Origin: an uncultured Eubacteriales bacterium
GTDB taxonomy: Bacteria; Bacillota; Clostridia; Christensenellales; Aristaeellaceae
Length of the DNA stretch: 7,099 nucleotides
Assembly: GCA_900553315.1 (NCBI GenBank)
Contig: USCW01000081.1
Coordinates: 1 to 7,099, forward strand
Direction: 5' to 3'
The notes under the pieces were generated by a model. That model made no database searches and was not told the DNA's origin. It worked only from the letters and a program-made list of their open reading frames with translations. Shown here one piece after another: positions 1 through 6,975 of the stretch (the stretch's first letter is position 1; the number at the start of each line of letters is the position of its first letter). The position numbers and the translations under genes were made by a program.

Positions 1-56
1 CTTCGGAAGGGAGCGCGAGGGAGGGGCTTCTTGAAAAGAAGCCGCCTCCCTCGCAT
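1..56 (-). repeat. Left copy of 56-base inverted repeat, REP-like hairpin
   Basis: Read on the minus strand, these bases match 6976-7031 on the plus strand at 55 of 56 positions; the only difference is at base 7 (equivalent to 7025). Bases 15-54 fold into a hairpin: the outer arm is GCGAGGGAGG pairing with its complement, the inner arm is GGCTTCTT, and the loop is about 4 bases, with one unpaired C between the two stem blocks. It begins 13 bases after the nitroreductase stop codon, so it sits at the 3' end of the operon. No U-tract follows within the visible sequence, so it is not a textbook intrinsic terminator; a role in 3'-end protection or partial termination is possible. The copy is probably cut by the window edge. 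Confidence 0.85.
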
Positions 57-67
57 ATCTCCTAATT

Positions 68-589
68 TTACACTCTCACGATGTAGTTTTCTTTGCGGGG
101 CTTGGGGGCAGGGAGATCACCGTCGGCATAGCCCAGAATGCAGTGACCTACACCCGCGCAGGTCTCCGGAAGACCCCACTTCTTCAGCAGCGCCTTGCCT
201 TCCTCGGTCTGGAATTCCTCATAGGCCCGGTCAATCCAGCAGGAGGCCAAGCCCTCCGCGTGAGCCGCATTCATCAAATTCCCCATCACCAAACTGCCGT
301 CCTGCCGCCATACGGTGGACGCAACCGCCGTGTCCGCCAGCACAACGATCACCGTGGGCGCACCGTAAAAGGGATCCCCCTTGCCGTTCATCACAGCCGC
401 GTTTATCCGCGATAACTGATCGCGGGTCGCCTTGTCCTGCACCACCACCATGATCGGGGACTGCGTGTTCATCCCCGTGGGCGCATACATGCCCGCCTCC
501 AATACCTTTTGCAGCTTCTCTTCCTCTACCTGACGATTCTGATAGGAACGCACACTCCGACGGGTCAGCAAGCAAGTCATCGCATCCAT
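68..589 (-). CDS. Nitroreductase family protein (FMN-dependent oxidoreductase)
   Basis: A 173-residue protein of the NADH oxidase/nitroreductase flavoprotein superfamily, soluble and expected to bind FMN as a homodimer. Visible family marks are the N-terminal RRSVRSY (residues 10-16), which contacts the FMN phosphate; the APTGMN stretch (36-41); the central helix around MGNLMNAAHAEGLASCWI (102-119); and the C-terminal GHCILGYADG (148-157) followed by the basic KPRK (163-166). The length fits the short, approximately 170-residue subgroup common in Clostridia. The ATG start follows AAGGAG with 9 bases between. It is the last gene of the operon, 21 bases after the kinase stop. The physiological substrate (nitroaromatic, quinone, enone or other) cannot be read from sequence. 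Family assignment is secure; function beyond NAD(P)H-dependent reduction is open. Confidence 0.93.
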   Translation of the reverse strand: MDAMTCLLTRRSVRSYQNRQVEEEKLQKVLEAGMYAPTGMNTQSPIMVVVQDKATRDQLSRINAAVMNGKGDPFYGAPTVIVVLADTAVASTVWRQDGSLVMGNLMNAAHAEGLASCWIDRAYEEFQTEEGKALLKKWGLPETCAGVGHCILGYADGDLPAPKPRKENYIVRV

Positions 590-610
590 GATTTTCCGCT
601 CCTTTTCGAA

Positions 611-1501
611 TTACTTTTTATCCTTCCGGGTCTTGTCCTGCGTCCTGATTTCTCGCGGCACAAAGCCCGCAAATTCCGTATGCTTGTCGTCGCTGACAAG
701 CTTCACATCGCCGCCCCAGTCCTGCAGGGTGCGGCGCACAATGTATAACCCCATCCCATGACCGGAGGCCTTGGTGGTAATTCCCGGCTGAAAAATCGTA
801 CCTTGCAGCTTCACGGGAATCATGGGGCCGTTGTTCTCCACGCTGAAACGAAAGGACTTCAAATCCTCGGTCAGCGTCAGCGTTAGCTTGCGGTCGGATA
901 CCTCCTCCAAGGCGTCAATGGCGTTGTCCAGCAGATTGCCCAGCACCTTGCACATCTCCCAGCCGGGAATGGGCAGATTCTTCCACGCCGAGCGAATGTT
1001 CAGCGTCACCTGAATCCCCGCCTTCTCGCAGACCGCCAGCTTCACCTGCAGCAACGCATTGATGGCCGGGTTCGCCGTGCGGAGCACCTTACCCAGGGAA
1101 GCAATGCTGCCGTATACCTTCTCGATATACTCGTTGGCCTCCTTGTAATCCTTCATTTCGATGAGACTGTATACCACCTGCAAATGGTTCAGAAAGTCGT
1201 GCCGCTGGGCGCGAAGGGCATTGTTCAACTCCTCCTGCGCCACAATGGTATCGTCCATGTCGTCCAGCTGCTGAAGCAGTTGCCGACTGGACAGCGCGTC
1301 GCGGATGTCGATCACCGCGCCCCAGATGACTACCAGCGCCGCCACGCCCACCAACACCCGTATCAGCGGCATATCCGCCGCCTCGCCAGGGGTGATGTAC
1401 ATGTACAGCATAATCACAAACACCAGCAAAATCTGCAGGGCGTTGATGACGATCGCCAGCATGGACGCTTTTTTGACTTCGAGATTGCGTTCTCTTCTCA
1501 C
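611..1501 (-). CDS. Sensor histidine kinase, Spo0B-type dimerisation and HATPase domains
   Basis: A 296-residue membrane kinase. Two hydrophobic segments (about 13-36 and 47-63) form a hairpin with almost no external loop. A linker helix (about 66-97) leads to the H-box AQRHDFLNHLQVV, with the likely phospho-acceptor His101, typical of the Spo0B-like alpha-helical domain found in CitA/DcuS- and NatK-type kinases. The HATPase domain follows: N-box LGNLLDNAIDA (187-197) and G-box GHGMGLYIV (247-255); FQPGITTK (237-244) is the usual ATP-lid region. The C-terminus is a lysine-rich tail. The GTG start overlaps the rarA stop as GTGA and is preceded by GGGAGG about 10 bases upstream, implying translational coupling. 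No response regulator is adjacent in the window, so the partner is unknown. With no extracellular sensor domain it may sense the membrane or an internal signal, or act by phosphotransfer; this is inference. Confidence 0.92.
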   Translation of the reverse strand: MRRERNLEVKKASMLAIVINALQILLVFVIMLYMYITPGEAADMPLIRVLVGVAALVVIWGAVIDIRDALSSRQLLQQLDDMDDTIVAQEELNNALRAQRHDFLNHLQVVYSLIEMKDYKEANEYIEKVYGSIASLGKVLRTANPAINALLQVKLAVCEKAGIQVTLNIRSAWKNLPIPGWEMCKVLGNLLDNAIDALEEVSDRKLTLTLTEDLKSFRFSVENNGPMIPVKLQGTIFQPGITTKASGHGMGLYIVRRTLQDWGGDVKLVSDDKHTEFAGFVPREIRTQDKTRKDKK

Positions 1502-2814
1502 GGCTTGCGTCCCTCCCTGACCAGATGATTTTTGCGAATCACGTCTTCATGCCCCATCTCCGAGGGCTTGTAATATTTCCGGCCCCGCACCTCCGGGGGC
1601 ATGTATTCCTGCTTGACCCAATGGCCGGGAAAATCGTGGGGATATTTGTAGCCCTCGCCGCTTCCCAGCCGCTCATGTCCCGCGTAATGTGTATCCCGCA
1701 GATGCACGGGCACCGGGCCGAAGCCGCCCTTCTCCGCGTCGGCAATGGCCGCGTCTACCGCAGCGCACACGCTGTTGGACTTGGGGCTCTCGCATACGGC
1801 AATGATGGCCTGCGCCATGGGCAGACGAGCTTCGGGCATTCCCATAAATTCCAAGTCCTGTGCGGCAGCAGCCGCCTGTAACATAGCAATGGGATTGGCT
1901 AAGCCCACGTCCTCGCTGGCGTGCGCCATCACGCGCCGCATAATCAGCCTTGGATCGACCCCGGCATATAAAAGCCGCGCAAACCACGCCAGCGCCGCAT
2001 CGCTGTCCGAGCCCCGCAGAGACTTGCAGAAGGCGCTAAGCATATCGTAATACAGACTCTCGTCGCACCGAAGCATGGGCTTTTGAATGCTTTCCTCCGC
2101 CACGGACAGGTCGATGTGAATCGCGCCGTCCTCCGCCGCAGGAGTGGTCAGCACCGCCAGCTCCACCGCCCCCAGCGCCGTCCGCACGTCGCCGTTGGCG
2201 ATACGCGCAATGTGCTGAAAAGCCTCCTGCGCCATGTCCACCCGCACGTTGCCGAAGCCCCGCTCCTTATCCGCCAGCGCCCGGCGCATGGCGAGGATCA
2301 CATCTGCCTCGGTCAAGGGACGGAACCGGAACACCCGGCACCGGCTGACAATCGCCGGGGTCATGGCGACCATGGGATTCTCCGTGGTGGAGCCGATGAA
2401 GCGGATCAGCCCCTGCTCAATGGCAGGAAGAATGCTGTCGCTCTGCGCCTTGCTCCACCGGTGGCATTCGTCCAGCAGCAGATAGGTCGCCTGTCCGGTC
2501 ATCACGCGGCGCTCCTTCGCGGCCTTGAGCACCTCGCGCACGTCCGCCACGCCGCTGGTCACGGCGTTGAGCTGCACAAAAGCGGCACTGGTCGCCCGCG
2601 CAATAATGGAGGCCAGCGTGGTTTTGCCGCACCCCGGCGGCCCGTAAAAGATGGACGAGGTCAGCCGGTCGGCCTCAATGGCCCGCCGAAGCAGCCGCCC
2701 CGGGCCGATAATGTGCCCCTGTCCAATGAATTCATCCAGCGTCCGCGGCCGCATCCGATCCGCCAGCGGCGAAGCTGGAGCCGCATTCGCCTGTTCGTTA
2801 TCCAACAGCGTCAA
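1498..2814 (-). CDS. rarA: Replication-associated recombination protein A (AAA+ ATPase RarA/MgsA)
   Basis: A 438-residue AAA+ ATPase that acts at stalled replication forks, related to clamp loaders and to RuvB, with eukaryotic WRNIP1 as homologue. Visible order: N-terminal PLADRMRPRTLDEFIGQ (16-32); Walker A GPPGCGKTT (58-66); Walker B LLLDECHR (112-119; most relatives have DEIHRF); sensor 1 GSTTENP (141-147); SRCRVFRF with the probable arginine finger (157-164); sensor 2 GDVRTAL (208-214). The C-terminal tetramerisation region has AGVDPRLIMRRVMAHASEDVG (284-304), KSNS (345-348) and YKYPHDFPGHWV (389-400). An in-frame GTG at 2856 would overlap DUF1294 by 25 bases. I prefer the TTG at 2814 because GGAGG at 2824-2828 lies 9 bases upstream, the overlap disappears, and 438 residues suits the family. 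Confidence 0.95.
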   Translation of the reverse strand: MTLLDNEQANAAPASPLADRMRPRTLDEFIGQGHIIGPGRLLRRAIEADRLTSSIFYGPPGCGKTTLASIIARATSAAFVQLNAVTSGVADVREVLKAAKERRVMTGQATYLLLDECHRWSKAQSDSILPAIEQGLIRFIGSTTENPMVAMTPAIVSRCRVFRFRPLTEADVILAMRRALADKERGFGNVRVDMAQEAFQHIARIANGDVRTALGAVELAVLTTPAAEDGAIHIDLSVAEESIQKPMLRCDESLYYDMLSAFCKSLRGSDSDAALAWFARLLYAGVDPRLIMRRVMAHASEDVGLANPIAMLQAAAAAQDLEFMGMPEARLPMAQAIIAVCESPKSNSVCAAVDAAIADAEKGGFGPVPVHLRDTHYAGHERLGSGEGYKYPHDFPGHWVKQEYMPPEVRGRKYYKPSEMGHEDVIRKNHLVREGRKP

Positions 2815-2823
2815 GGTTTCCTG

Positions 2824-2828
2824 CCTCC
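2824..2828 (-). promoter_or_regulatory. Ribosome binding site deciding the rarA start
   Basis: GGAGG on the minus strand, 9 bases before the TTG at 2814 and immediately downstream of the DUF1294 stop codon (2832-2834). No comparable site precedes the GTG at 2856 or the GTG at 2847, so the TTG is the better-supported start. Confidence 0.7.
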
Positions 2829-2831
2829 GTC

Positions 2832-3125
2832 TTATGCCGCAAAGCACCGAACGCACAGCCAGACCAGCAGCGCAAGCTGCACCGCCAGCATGACCGGAAT
2901 GCCCACGGCGAACTGTTTATGAAGCGTCTTGTGATGAAAGCATTTCATGCCCAGCAGCCCACCCAGCGCACCGAAAAGTGCGGAGGCCGTCAGCAGCGTC
3001 CGCTCCCGAATGCGCCATTTGCCTTGCTTTGCACGGTGCTTGTCCGCGCCCATCAGGGAGAAGGACAGCACGTTCATCACCAACAGCACCGCCGCCGCAA
3101 GGTTCAAGATTGCGTGCTTCTCCAC
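2832..3125 (-). CDS. DUF1294 family small membrane protein
   Basis: A 97-residue protein with the DUF1294 pattern: an N-terminal membrane helix (about 5-24), then MGADKHRAKQGKWRIRE (25-41), a glycine-rich second helix LLTASALFGALGGLLGM (44-60), the conserved HHKTLHKQF (64-72), and a third helix (about 74-93). The DK...R.RI.E and HKT elements are the signature of the family; some members carry an extra N-terminal cold-shock domain, which is absent here. The biochemical role of the family is not known. The start is GTG, 6 bases after AAGGAG, and lies 3 bases beyond the lipase stop, so it is probably translated in a coupled way with the lipase. The family call is strong; no function is claimed. 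Confidence 0.88.
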   Translation of the reverse strand: MEKHAILNLAAAVLLVMNVLSFSLMGADKHRAKQGKWRIRERTLLTASALFGALGGLLGMKCFHHKTLHKQFAVGIPVMLAVQLALLVWLCVRCFAA

Positions 3126-3128
3126 GGC

Positions 3129-4763
3129 TTACTCCTTCACCCGCACAACGCGCTCCCCGGGATGCCGCCCGCCATACTGTGTCGGCAGCGGAAGTGCGCG
3201 CCGCGTTCCGCGATGAGTCTGGGTATACGTACGGGGATGACGGTTGATCCGTGCGGGCAGCGCCCGGCGGCGCACCACCAGCGCCGAGATACTCATGGCC
3301 TCCGGCGCAATCTCCTCCACCGCGCCCGCGTAGCGCCTGAAGGGATGGACACCGCCCTGCCACACGAAGGGCCGCAGACGCTCCACGCCGTACAGCGTGA
3401 TATAGGGATAGGCCGCGATGGACGCGCCTTGTCCCAGCTTCATCTTATGCGCCCAGTTCATCATTTCCATCAGCGCCGTGGCAATACCCTTCACGCCCAT
3501 CTGACGAATCAGCACGAGAATCTGCTCCTTCAGCATCGCAACGGCCTTTAAATTGATCTCCTCGCCGGTGATGCTGACATAGGCCATGGTGATCTTCCGC
3601 CGGAAGAACCGCATCAGGTCGTCCACGCGGGAATCTGCCGCGTTAATCACCCGCTCCAGCGGCAAATGCTCCATGCCCAGCACCGCGAGGCCCTCCAGCA
3701 TGTCCTCGGTGGGCTGATCCGCCAGCGCCTCCAAATACGCCAGTCCGGCAATGATGCAGCTGGGCGTGTCCGTCATTTTTGCAAGGATGGGATACACCGC
3801 CTTGCGGCGTTTCACAGATTCCGCATCACGCGGCCAAGCGTAGCATTGACTGCGTAGTTCCACGTCCGTGGGGTAATACAGGCACATCCCCAAATGGATC
3901 TGCGCGCCCATGCGCGGCACCAGATCGTCGCCGTTCAGCACATGATACAGCGGATAGGCCGAGGGCTTCGGCACCGCACGCCCCTCAAAGGCCGTAGGAC
4001 TGGCAAAGCCATAGCCCAGCAGATGATGCGGCAGCACACCGTCCTCATGCAGCTTATGATACGCCCACACCTGCATGACCGCACCGCCCTGACTGTGACC
4101 GCTAAGCCACAGCACAAAGCGGCTGTTCGGCTGAGCAGCTTCCTTGATGACCTGCCGCAGGGTCAGCTTTTCCAGCCCCAATTCCTTGGCCGTGGCTGGA
4201 AAAAGAATTTTCTCCTCGTTGCCCTCAAACTGTCGAGCCAGCTGCAAAAAGCCCTTGTGGATGCCTTCCTGGCTGGTCATACGAAAATTTGAGAACCAGT
4301 CATAGAATCGAGTGCCCGTGCCCATAAAACTGATAGCCACCACATAGCGACCCATGGGCGCGGGATGCAGCATCACCAGCACCTTGCCCGTGTCGCTCTG
4401 CTTAATCTGCCGCAGAGCCCCCGCCATTTGACCGATGGGATTGCGCTGCTGCATCTTGGCTCGCACGCGGTGCATCCGCCAGCCGGTCGTCAGCCGGTTC
4501 ACCGTCCCCGACGCGTATCGAGGCAGGAAATCTGTCAGCAGGTCGTTGTCCACCTGAATGGTCACGTCCCGCCACCCCGCCTGAAGCCAGCGCTCGATCT
4601 CCATGTGATACGTCGCCGCCGCCAGCTCTGCGCTCATGCGCATGGCCTCCACCGACACAGGCGGACGCATCTCGCCCCACGGATCCTGCGTCCACGGCAG
4701 CATCAGCGGCGTCATATGCTCCAGGTTCACGCCCGTCACCGGGCCGCACACCTGATCCAACAT
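3129..4763 (-). CDS. Class 3 lipase-family alpha/beta hydrolase
   Basis: A 544-residue predicted esterase or lipase. The catalytic core lies at about 130-300: AISFMGTGTRFYDWFSNF (143-160) matches the class 3 lipase oxyanion-strand pattern (SFRGT...DW..N). The nucleophile elbow is SGHSQGGA (221-228) with Ser224, and the core continues with YGFASPTAF (251-259). NGDDLVPRMG (277-286) gives the likely catalytic Asp280 and IHLGMCLYY (289-297) the likely His290. The start is ATG, 7 bases after AGGAGG. There is no Sec signal peptide or lipobox, so a cytosolic or membrane-associated location is inferred. The N-terminal 125 residues and the region after 300 resemble no domain I recognise; the last 47 residues (498-544) hold 12 arginines and few acidic residues. 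The substrate (acylglycerol, phospholipid, other ester) is unknown. Confidence 0.85.
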   Translation of the reverse strand: MLDQVCGPVTGVNLEHMTPLMLPWTQDPWGEMRPPVSVEAMRMSAELAAATYHMEIERWLQAGWRDVTIQVDNDLLTDFLPRYASGTVNRLTTGWRMHRVRAKMQQRNPIGQMAGALRQIKQSDTGKVLVMLHPAPMGRYVVAISFMGTGTRFYDWFSNFRMTSQEGIHKGFLQLARQFEGNEEKILFPATAKELGLEKLTLRQVIKEAAQPNSRFVLWLSGHSQGGAVMQVWAYHKLHEDGVLPHHLLGYGFASPTAFEGRAVPKPSAYPLYHVLNGDDLVPRMGAQIHLGMCLYYPTDVELRSQCYAWPRDAESVKRRKAVYPILAKMTDTPSCIIAGLAYLEALADQPTEDMLEGLAVLGMEHLPLERVINAADSRVDDLMRFFRRKITMAYVSITGEEINLKAVAMLKEQILVLIRQMGVKGIATALMEMMNWAHKMKLGQGASIAAYPYITLYGVERLRPFVWQGGVHPFRRYAGAVEEIAPEAMSISALVVRRRALPARINRHPRTYTQTHRGTRRALPLPTQYGGRHPGERVVRVKE

Positions 4764-4775
4764 GCTGTATCCTCC

Positions 4776-4991
4776 TTACTCCTGCCCCTCGTCCCCCGGC
4801 GCATATTCCGCGCCCAGCAGATCCTCCCGGGGCATCTCCCATTCCTCCCGCGGTCGGACGGAGCTCAGGCGCACGGTATTTTCGTTCAGCGCCAGCACCT
4901 GCACCTTGCGCTGCCAGATACGTCCGTCCCGCTGGAATATCAGGCGGATAGGCCGCTGCCGTTCCAATGAATAAAGCAGAAAACGTTCCAT
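4776..4991 (-). CDS. Small conserved-looking protein of unknown function (71 residues)
   Basis: I do not recognise this gene with confidence. The 71-residue product is charged and soluble, with no membrane segment or cysteine. It has a short helix-like start (MERFLLYSLERQRPI), then alternating hydrophobic strands around IRLIFQRDG, KVQVLALNENTVRLSSV and EWEMPREDLLGAEYAPGDE, ending acidic. The pattern (R.I.I.....G, beta-strand pairs, then a closing 'dIl.a' segment) recalls the small beta-barrel of WYL or Sm-like domains, but that is a weak fold-level guess. The reading frame is supported by an ATG with GGAGG 8 bases upstream, located in the end of the membrane-protein gene, a 3-base gap to that gene, and a 12-base gap to the lipase, which has its own strong site. 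The tight spacing suggests it works with one of its neighbours. Confidence 0.72.
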   Translation of the reverse strand: MERFLLYSLERQRPIRLIFQRDGRIWQRKVQVLALNENTVRLSSVRPREEWEMPREDLLGAEYAPGDEGQE

Positions 4992-4994
4992 GCC

Positions 4995-6947
4995 TCAGCC
5001 CTCCGGCACCTGATAGATCGTGCATTCCATATTTTCAAACACCTTTATGTACAGCCGCTCCAGCGCTTCCTCGTCCACATCGTAGCTTCCGCGCTCATAG
5101 CTGCTTACGTAAATGTAGCTCACGTCATATTTCTGCAAAACCTCGGCATTTTCCTCCGAAGAAGTATAAAACGCGGCGATCTCCGCCTTGCGCTCCTCGG
5201 TATTGATGCCGTGATAATACAGCCACAGGTCGGGCCCGCAGATGATCGTGCGCCCCGCCAGCGAGCTCACCGGGTTCAAGTGCTGCGTACCCGTCATGAA
5301 CACGCTGTGCTCCGGGGTATTGTCACGGACGTACTCCCCCGCCTCCACGGCTCCCGCAGAGAAGGCCTGATAATCGCTCACGGCCTCCCGCCACAGGGTC
5401 AGCACCGGCGACAGGAACAGGCACACCGCCGTAAAGCCTGCCAGCACCCAGCGACCCCGCAGACCCTTCAACCGCCGCCACACCTTCGCCAGCCAATCGC
5501 TGACCAGCATGGCACACAGCAGATACCACAGGTAGAACAGCTTATTATTATCGTACTCATTGGGCTGAAAACGTACCAGCTCCGCCGCGATAAAAATCGC
5601 AAAGGCGCCTGCGGCGATACGCCGGGTGCGGCTGTCCTTTTCCGTCAGAGCGCACAGCAGCGCAATAAACGGCAGACCGATATTCTTGATATAGAACCAC
5701 AGGTAGAAATCCCGCATTCCTGCGCCCCGGGGATTATTGACCCAGTTGAATTGGAGCTTCAGAAAGGAGCCGCCCACGCCCGTCCCCGTCAGCGCCTGAC
5801 GGAAGGTAAAGCAGATCAGCTGCGGCGCAGCCAGCACCACGGCAATGCCGCCATACAGGAGGTAGCGCTTCATCTGCTTTGCGCGTTCCGGGTCATGGAA
5901 AGCGTCGTAGAGCATCATGCCCGCCGAGCAGAGTCCCAGCGCAAGAAAGGAATGGGTATGGATCAGCGGCAGCGCACCGCCCCACACGCCCAGCAGGGCT
6001 ACCGCCCGTCCGCCGCCCAGCTCCGCACGTTTACGTGGATCAAAGGCTGTATACAGCAGATAAAAGCAGGGAATGACCATGCAGTAGCCGCCCAGCAAGG
6101 TACGCTGAGGCACCAGCAGGTCGGCAATGAGGTTGCTCCAGCGCAGGTTATTGGGTTCGGGCTGATTGGTGGGCGTTTTATAATAGCCCTCCAAAATATT
6201 TTTCAGCCGTGCCAGCACCGTCAAAGAGCCGTCGCTCTCGAACCCTGCCGCCTGATCGAAGTCATACAGAAAGCCCAGACCGCCGTTCAAAAAGAACAGC
6301 ATCGCCGCCAGCAGGATGGTTTTCTTGCCCAGCGTCATTTCCCGCGCCAGCAGCAGCACGCCCAGATAGCACAGAGCCATCATGAGTGTGCCGGGGACGA
6401 TGACGCTCATTTGCAGACTCCACCCCATCAAATAAAAGGTGGAGGACAGGCTGTCTGCCAAGAAGGGATACGACAGCCGCTGACCTGGAAAGATGGCGTA
6501 ATCCGGCGGGAACTTTGCGTTTTTCAAGGAGGTAATGAAGGACAGGTGCATGGCGAGGTCGCCATAGGTGCTTTGACCCACGTGATAGGAGCCGTCCGCC
6601 GCGACGCGGATGGTATGGGTATATTGCAGATAAGCGGAGAACACGGTCAGCGGCAGCACAAACAGCAGCGCTTGCCGAAGCTGTCTTGTTTCCTCCGCGT
6701 CCCATGCTTTCGCGGTGTGTCGATCCCGTGCAAAGTAAGCGCCCACGGTCAGCAGGATCATGGCCGCTAACGCGCAGGCGTGCGCGGCCATGCCGAACGA
6801 CAGCGCGAACGCCGCCAGCGCCGGGAGCCACATCAATTCCAGCAGTCCCAAGCACAGTCCCATCCACACCCGATTCAGCGGTCGATGTCTCGGCAGCAGC
6901 CACCTAATCTGCAAAACTCCCCCCGCCAAAAACGCCCCTGCAAACAA
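4995..6947 (-). CDS. Polytopic membrane protein, GT-C glycosyltransferase-like
   Basis: A 650-residue integral membrane protein with about 12 hydrophobic segments spread over residues 2-517 and a soluble C-terminal domain (about 520-650). The layout is GT-C-like: after the early helices comes a polar loop with STYGDLAMHLSFITSL (126-141), where Asp130 fits the acidic residue GT-C enzymes carry in their first external loop, then FPGQRLSYPFLADSLSS (153-169). Later marks are LIHTHSF (328-334), FQPNEYDNNKLFYLW (460-474), and in the C-terminal domain SLAGRTIICGPDLWLYYHG (562-580) and KYDVSYIYVSSYERG (606-620). A lipid-linked sugar donor would be expected if it is an enzyme, but acceptor and product cannot be read. 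The start is the TTG at 6947, 7 bases after AGGAGG. A TTG at 7001 in the same frame would add 18 residues encoded largely by the flanking hairpin repeat and is rejected. It is the first gene of the block. Confidence 0.82.
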   Translation of the reverse strand: MFAGAFLAGGVLQIRWLLPRHRPLNRVWMGLCLGLLELMWLPALAAFALSFGMAAHACALAAMILLTVGAYFARDRHTAKAWDAEETRQLRQALLFVLPLTVFSAYLQYTHTIRVAADGSYHVGQSTYGDLAMHLSFITSLKNAKFPPDYAIFPGQRLSYPFLADSLSSTFYLMGWSLQMSVIVPGTLMMALCYLGVLLLAREMTLGKKTILLAAMLFFLNGGLGFLYDFDQAAGFESDGSLTVLARLKNILEGYYKTPTNQPEPNNLRWSNLIADLLVPQRTLLGGYCMVIPCFYLLYTAFDPRKRAELGGGRAVALLGVWGGALPLIHTHSFLALGLCSAGMMLYDAFHDPERAKQMKRYLLYGGIAVVLAAPQLICFTFRQALTGTGVGGSFLKLQFNWVNNPRGAGMRDFYLWFYIKNIGLPFIALLCALTEKDSRTRRIAAGAFAIFIAAELVRFQPNEYDNNKLFYLWYLLCAMLVSDWLAKVWRRLKGLRGRWVLAGFTAVCLFLSPVLTLWREAVSDYQAFSAGAVEAGEYVRDNTPEHSVFMTGTQHLNPVSSLAGRTIICGPDLWLYYHGINTEERKAEIAAFYTSSEENAEVLQKYDVSYIYVSSYERGSYDVDEEALERLYIKVFENMECTIYQVPEG

Positions 6948-6954
6948 AGCAAAA

Positions 6955-6960
6955 CCTCCT
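6955..6960 (-). promoter_or_regulatory. Ribosome binding site deciding the membrane-protein start
   Basis: A perfect AGGAGG on the minus strand with 7 bases to the TTG at 6947. It lies inside the frame that extends upstream to the repeat, which shows that the upstream extension is untranslated leader. The short A/T-rich stretch 6961-6975 separates it from the hairpin repeat. Confidence 0.8.
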
Positions 6961-6975
6961 AAATAAAATAGATAG

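Noticed and set aside
15..54. Canonical intrinsic terminator for the operon
   Set aside because: The stem is strong and well placed after the last stop codon, but no U-tract follows it on the minus strand within the visible sequence; I record it as a hairpin repeat with possible 3'-end function.
611..1501. Spo0B phosphotransferase itself instead of a kinase
   Set aside because: Spo0B is a soluble protein with a degenerate ATPase domain; here two membrane helices and intact N and G boxes are present.
2083..2922. A 279-codon plus-strand frame opposite rarA, and similar antisense frames at 4365-4970 and 2919-3551
   Set aside because: Low-complexity Arg/Pro/His-rich translations overlapping genes with intact catalytic motifs; no sign of independent coding.
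5211..6770. A 519-codon open frame on the plus strand, antisense to the membrane protein
   Set aside because: Its product is rich in Gln, Arg and His with no domain or hydrophobic pattern, it lies wholly inside a convincing gene, and such long antisense frames are expected from GC-biased third positions.
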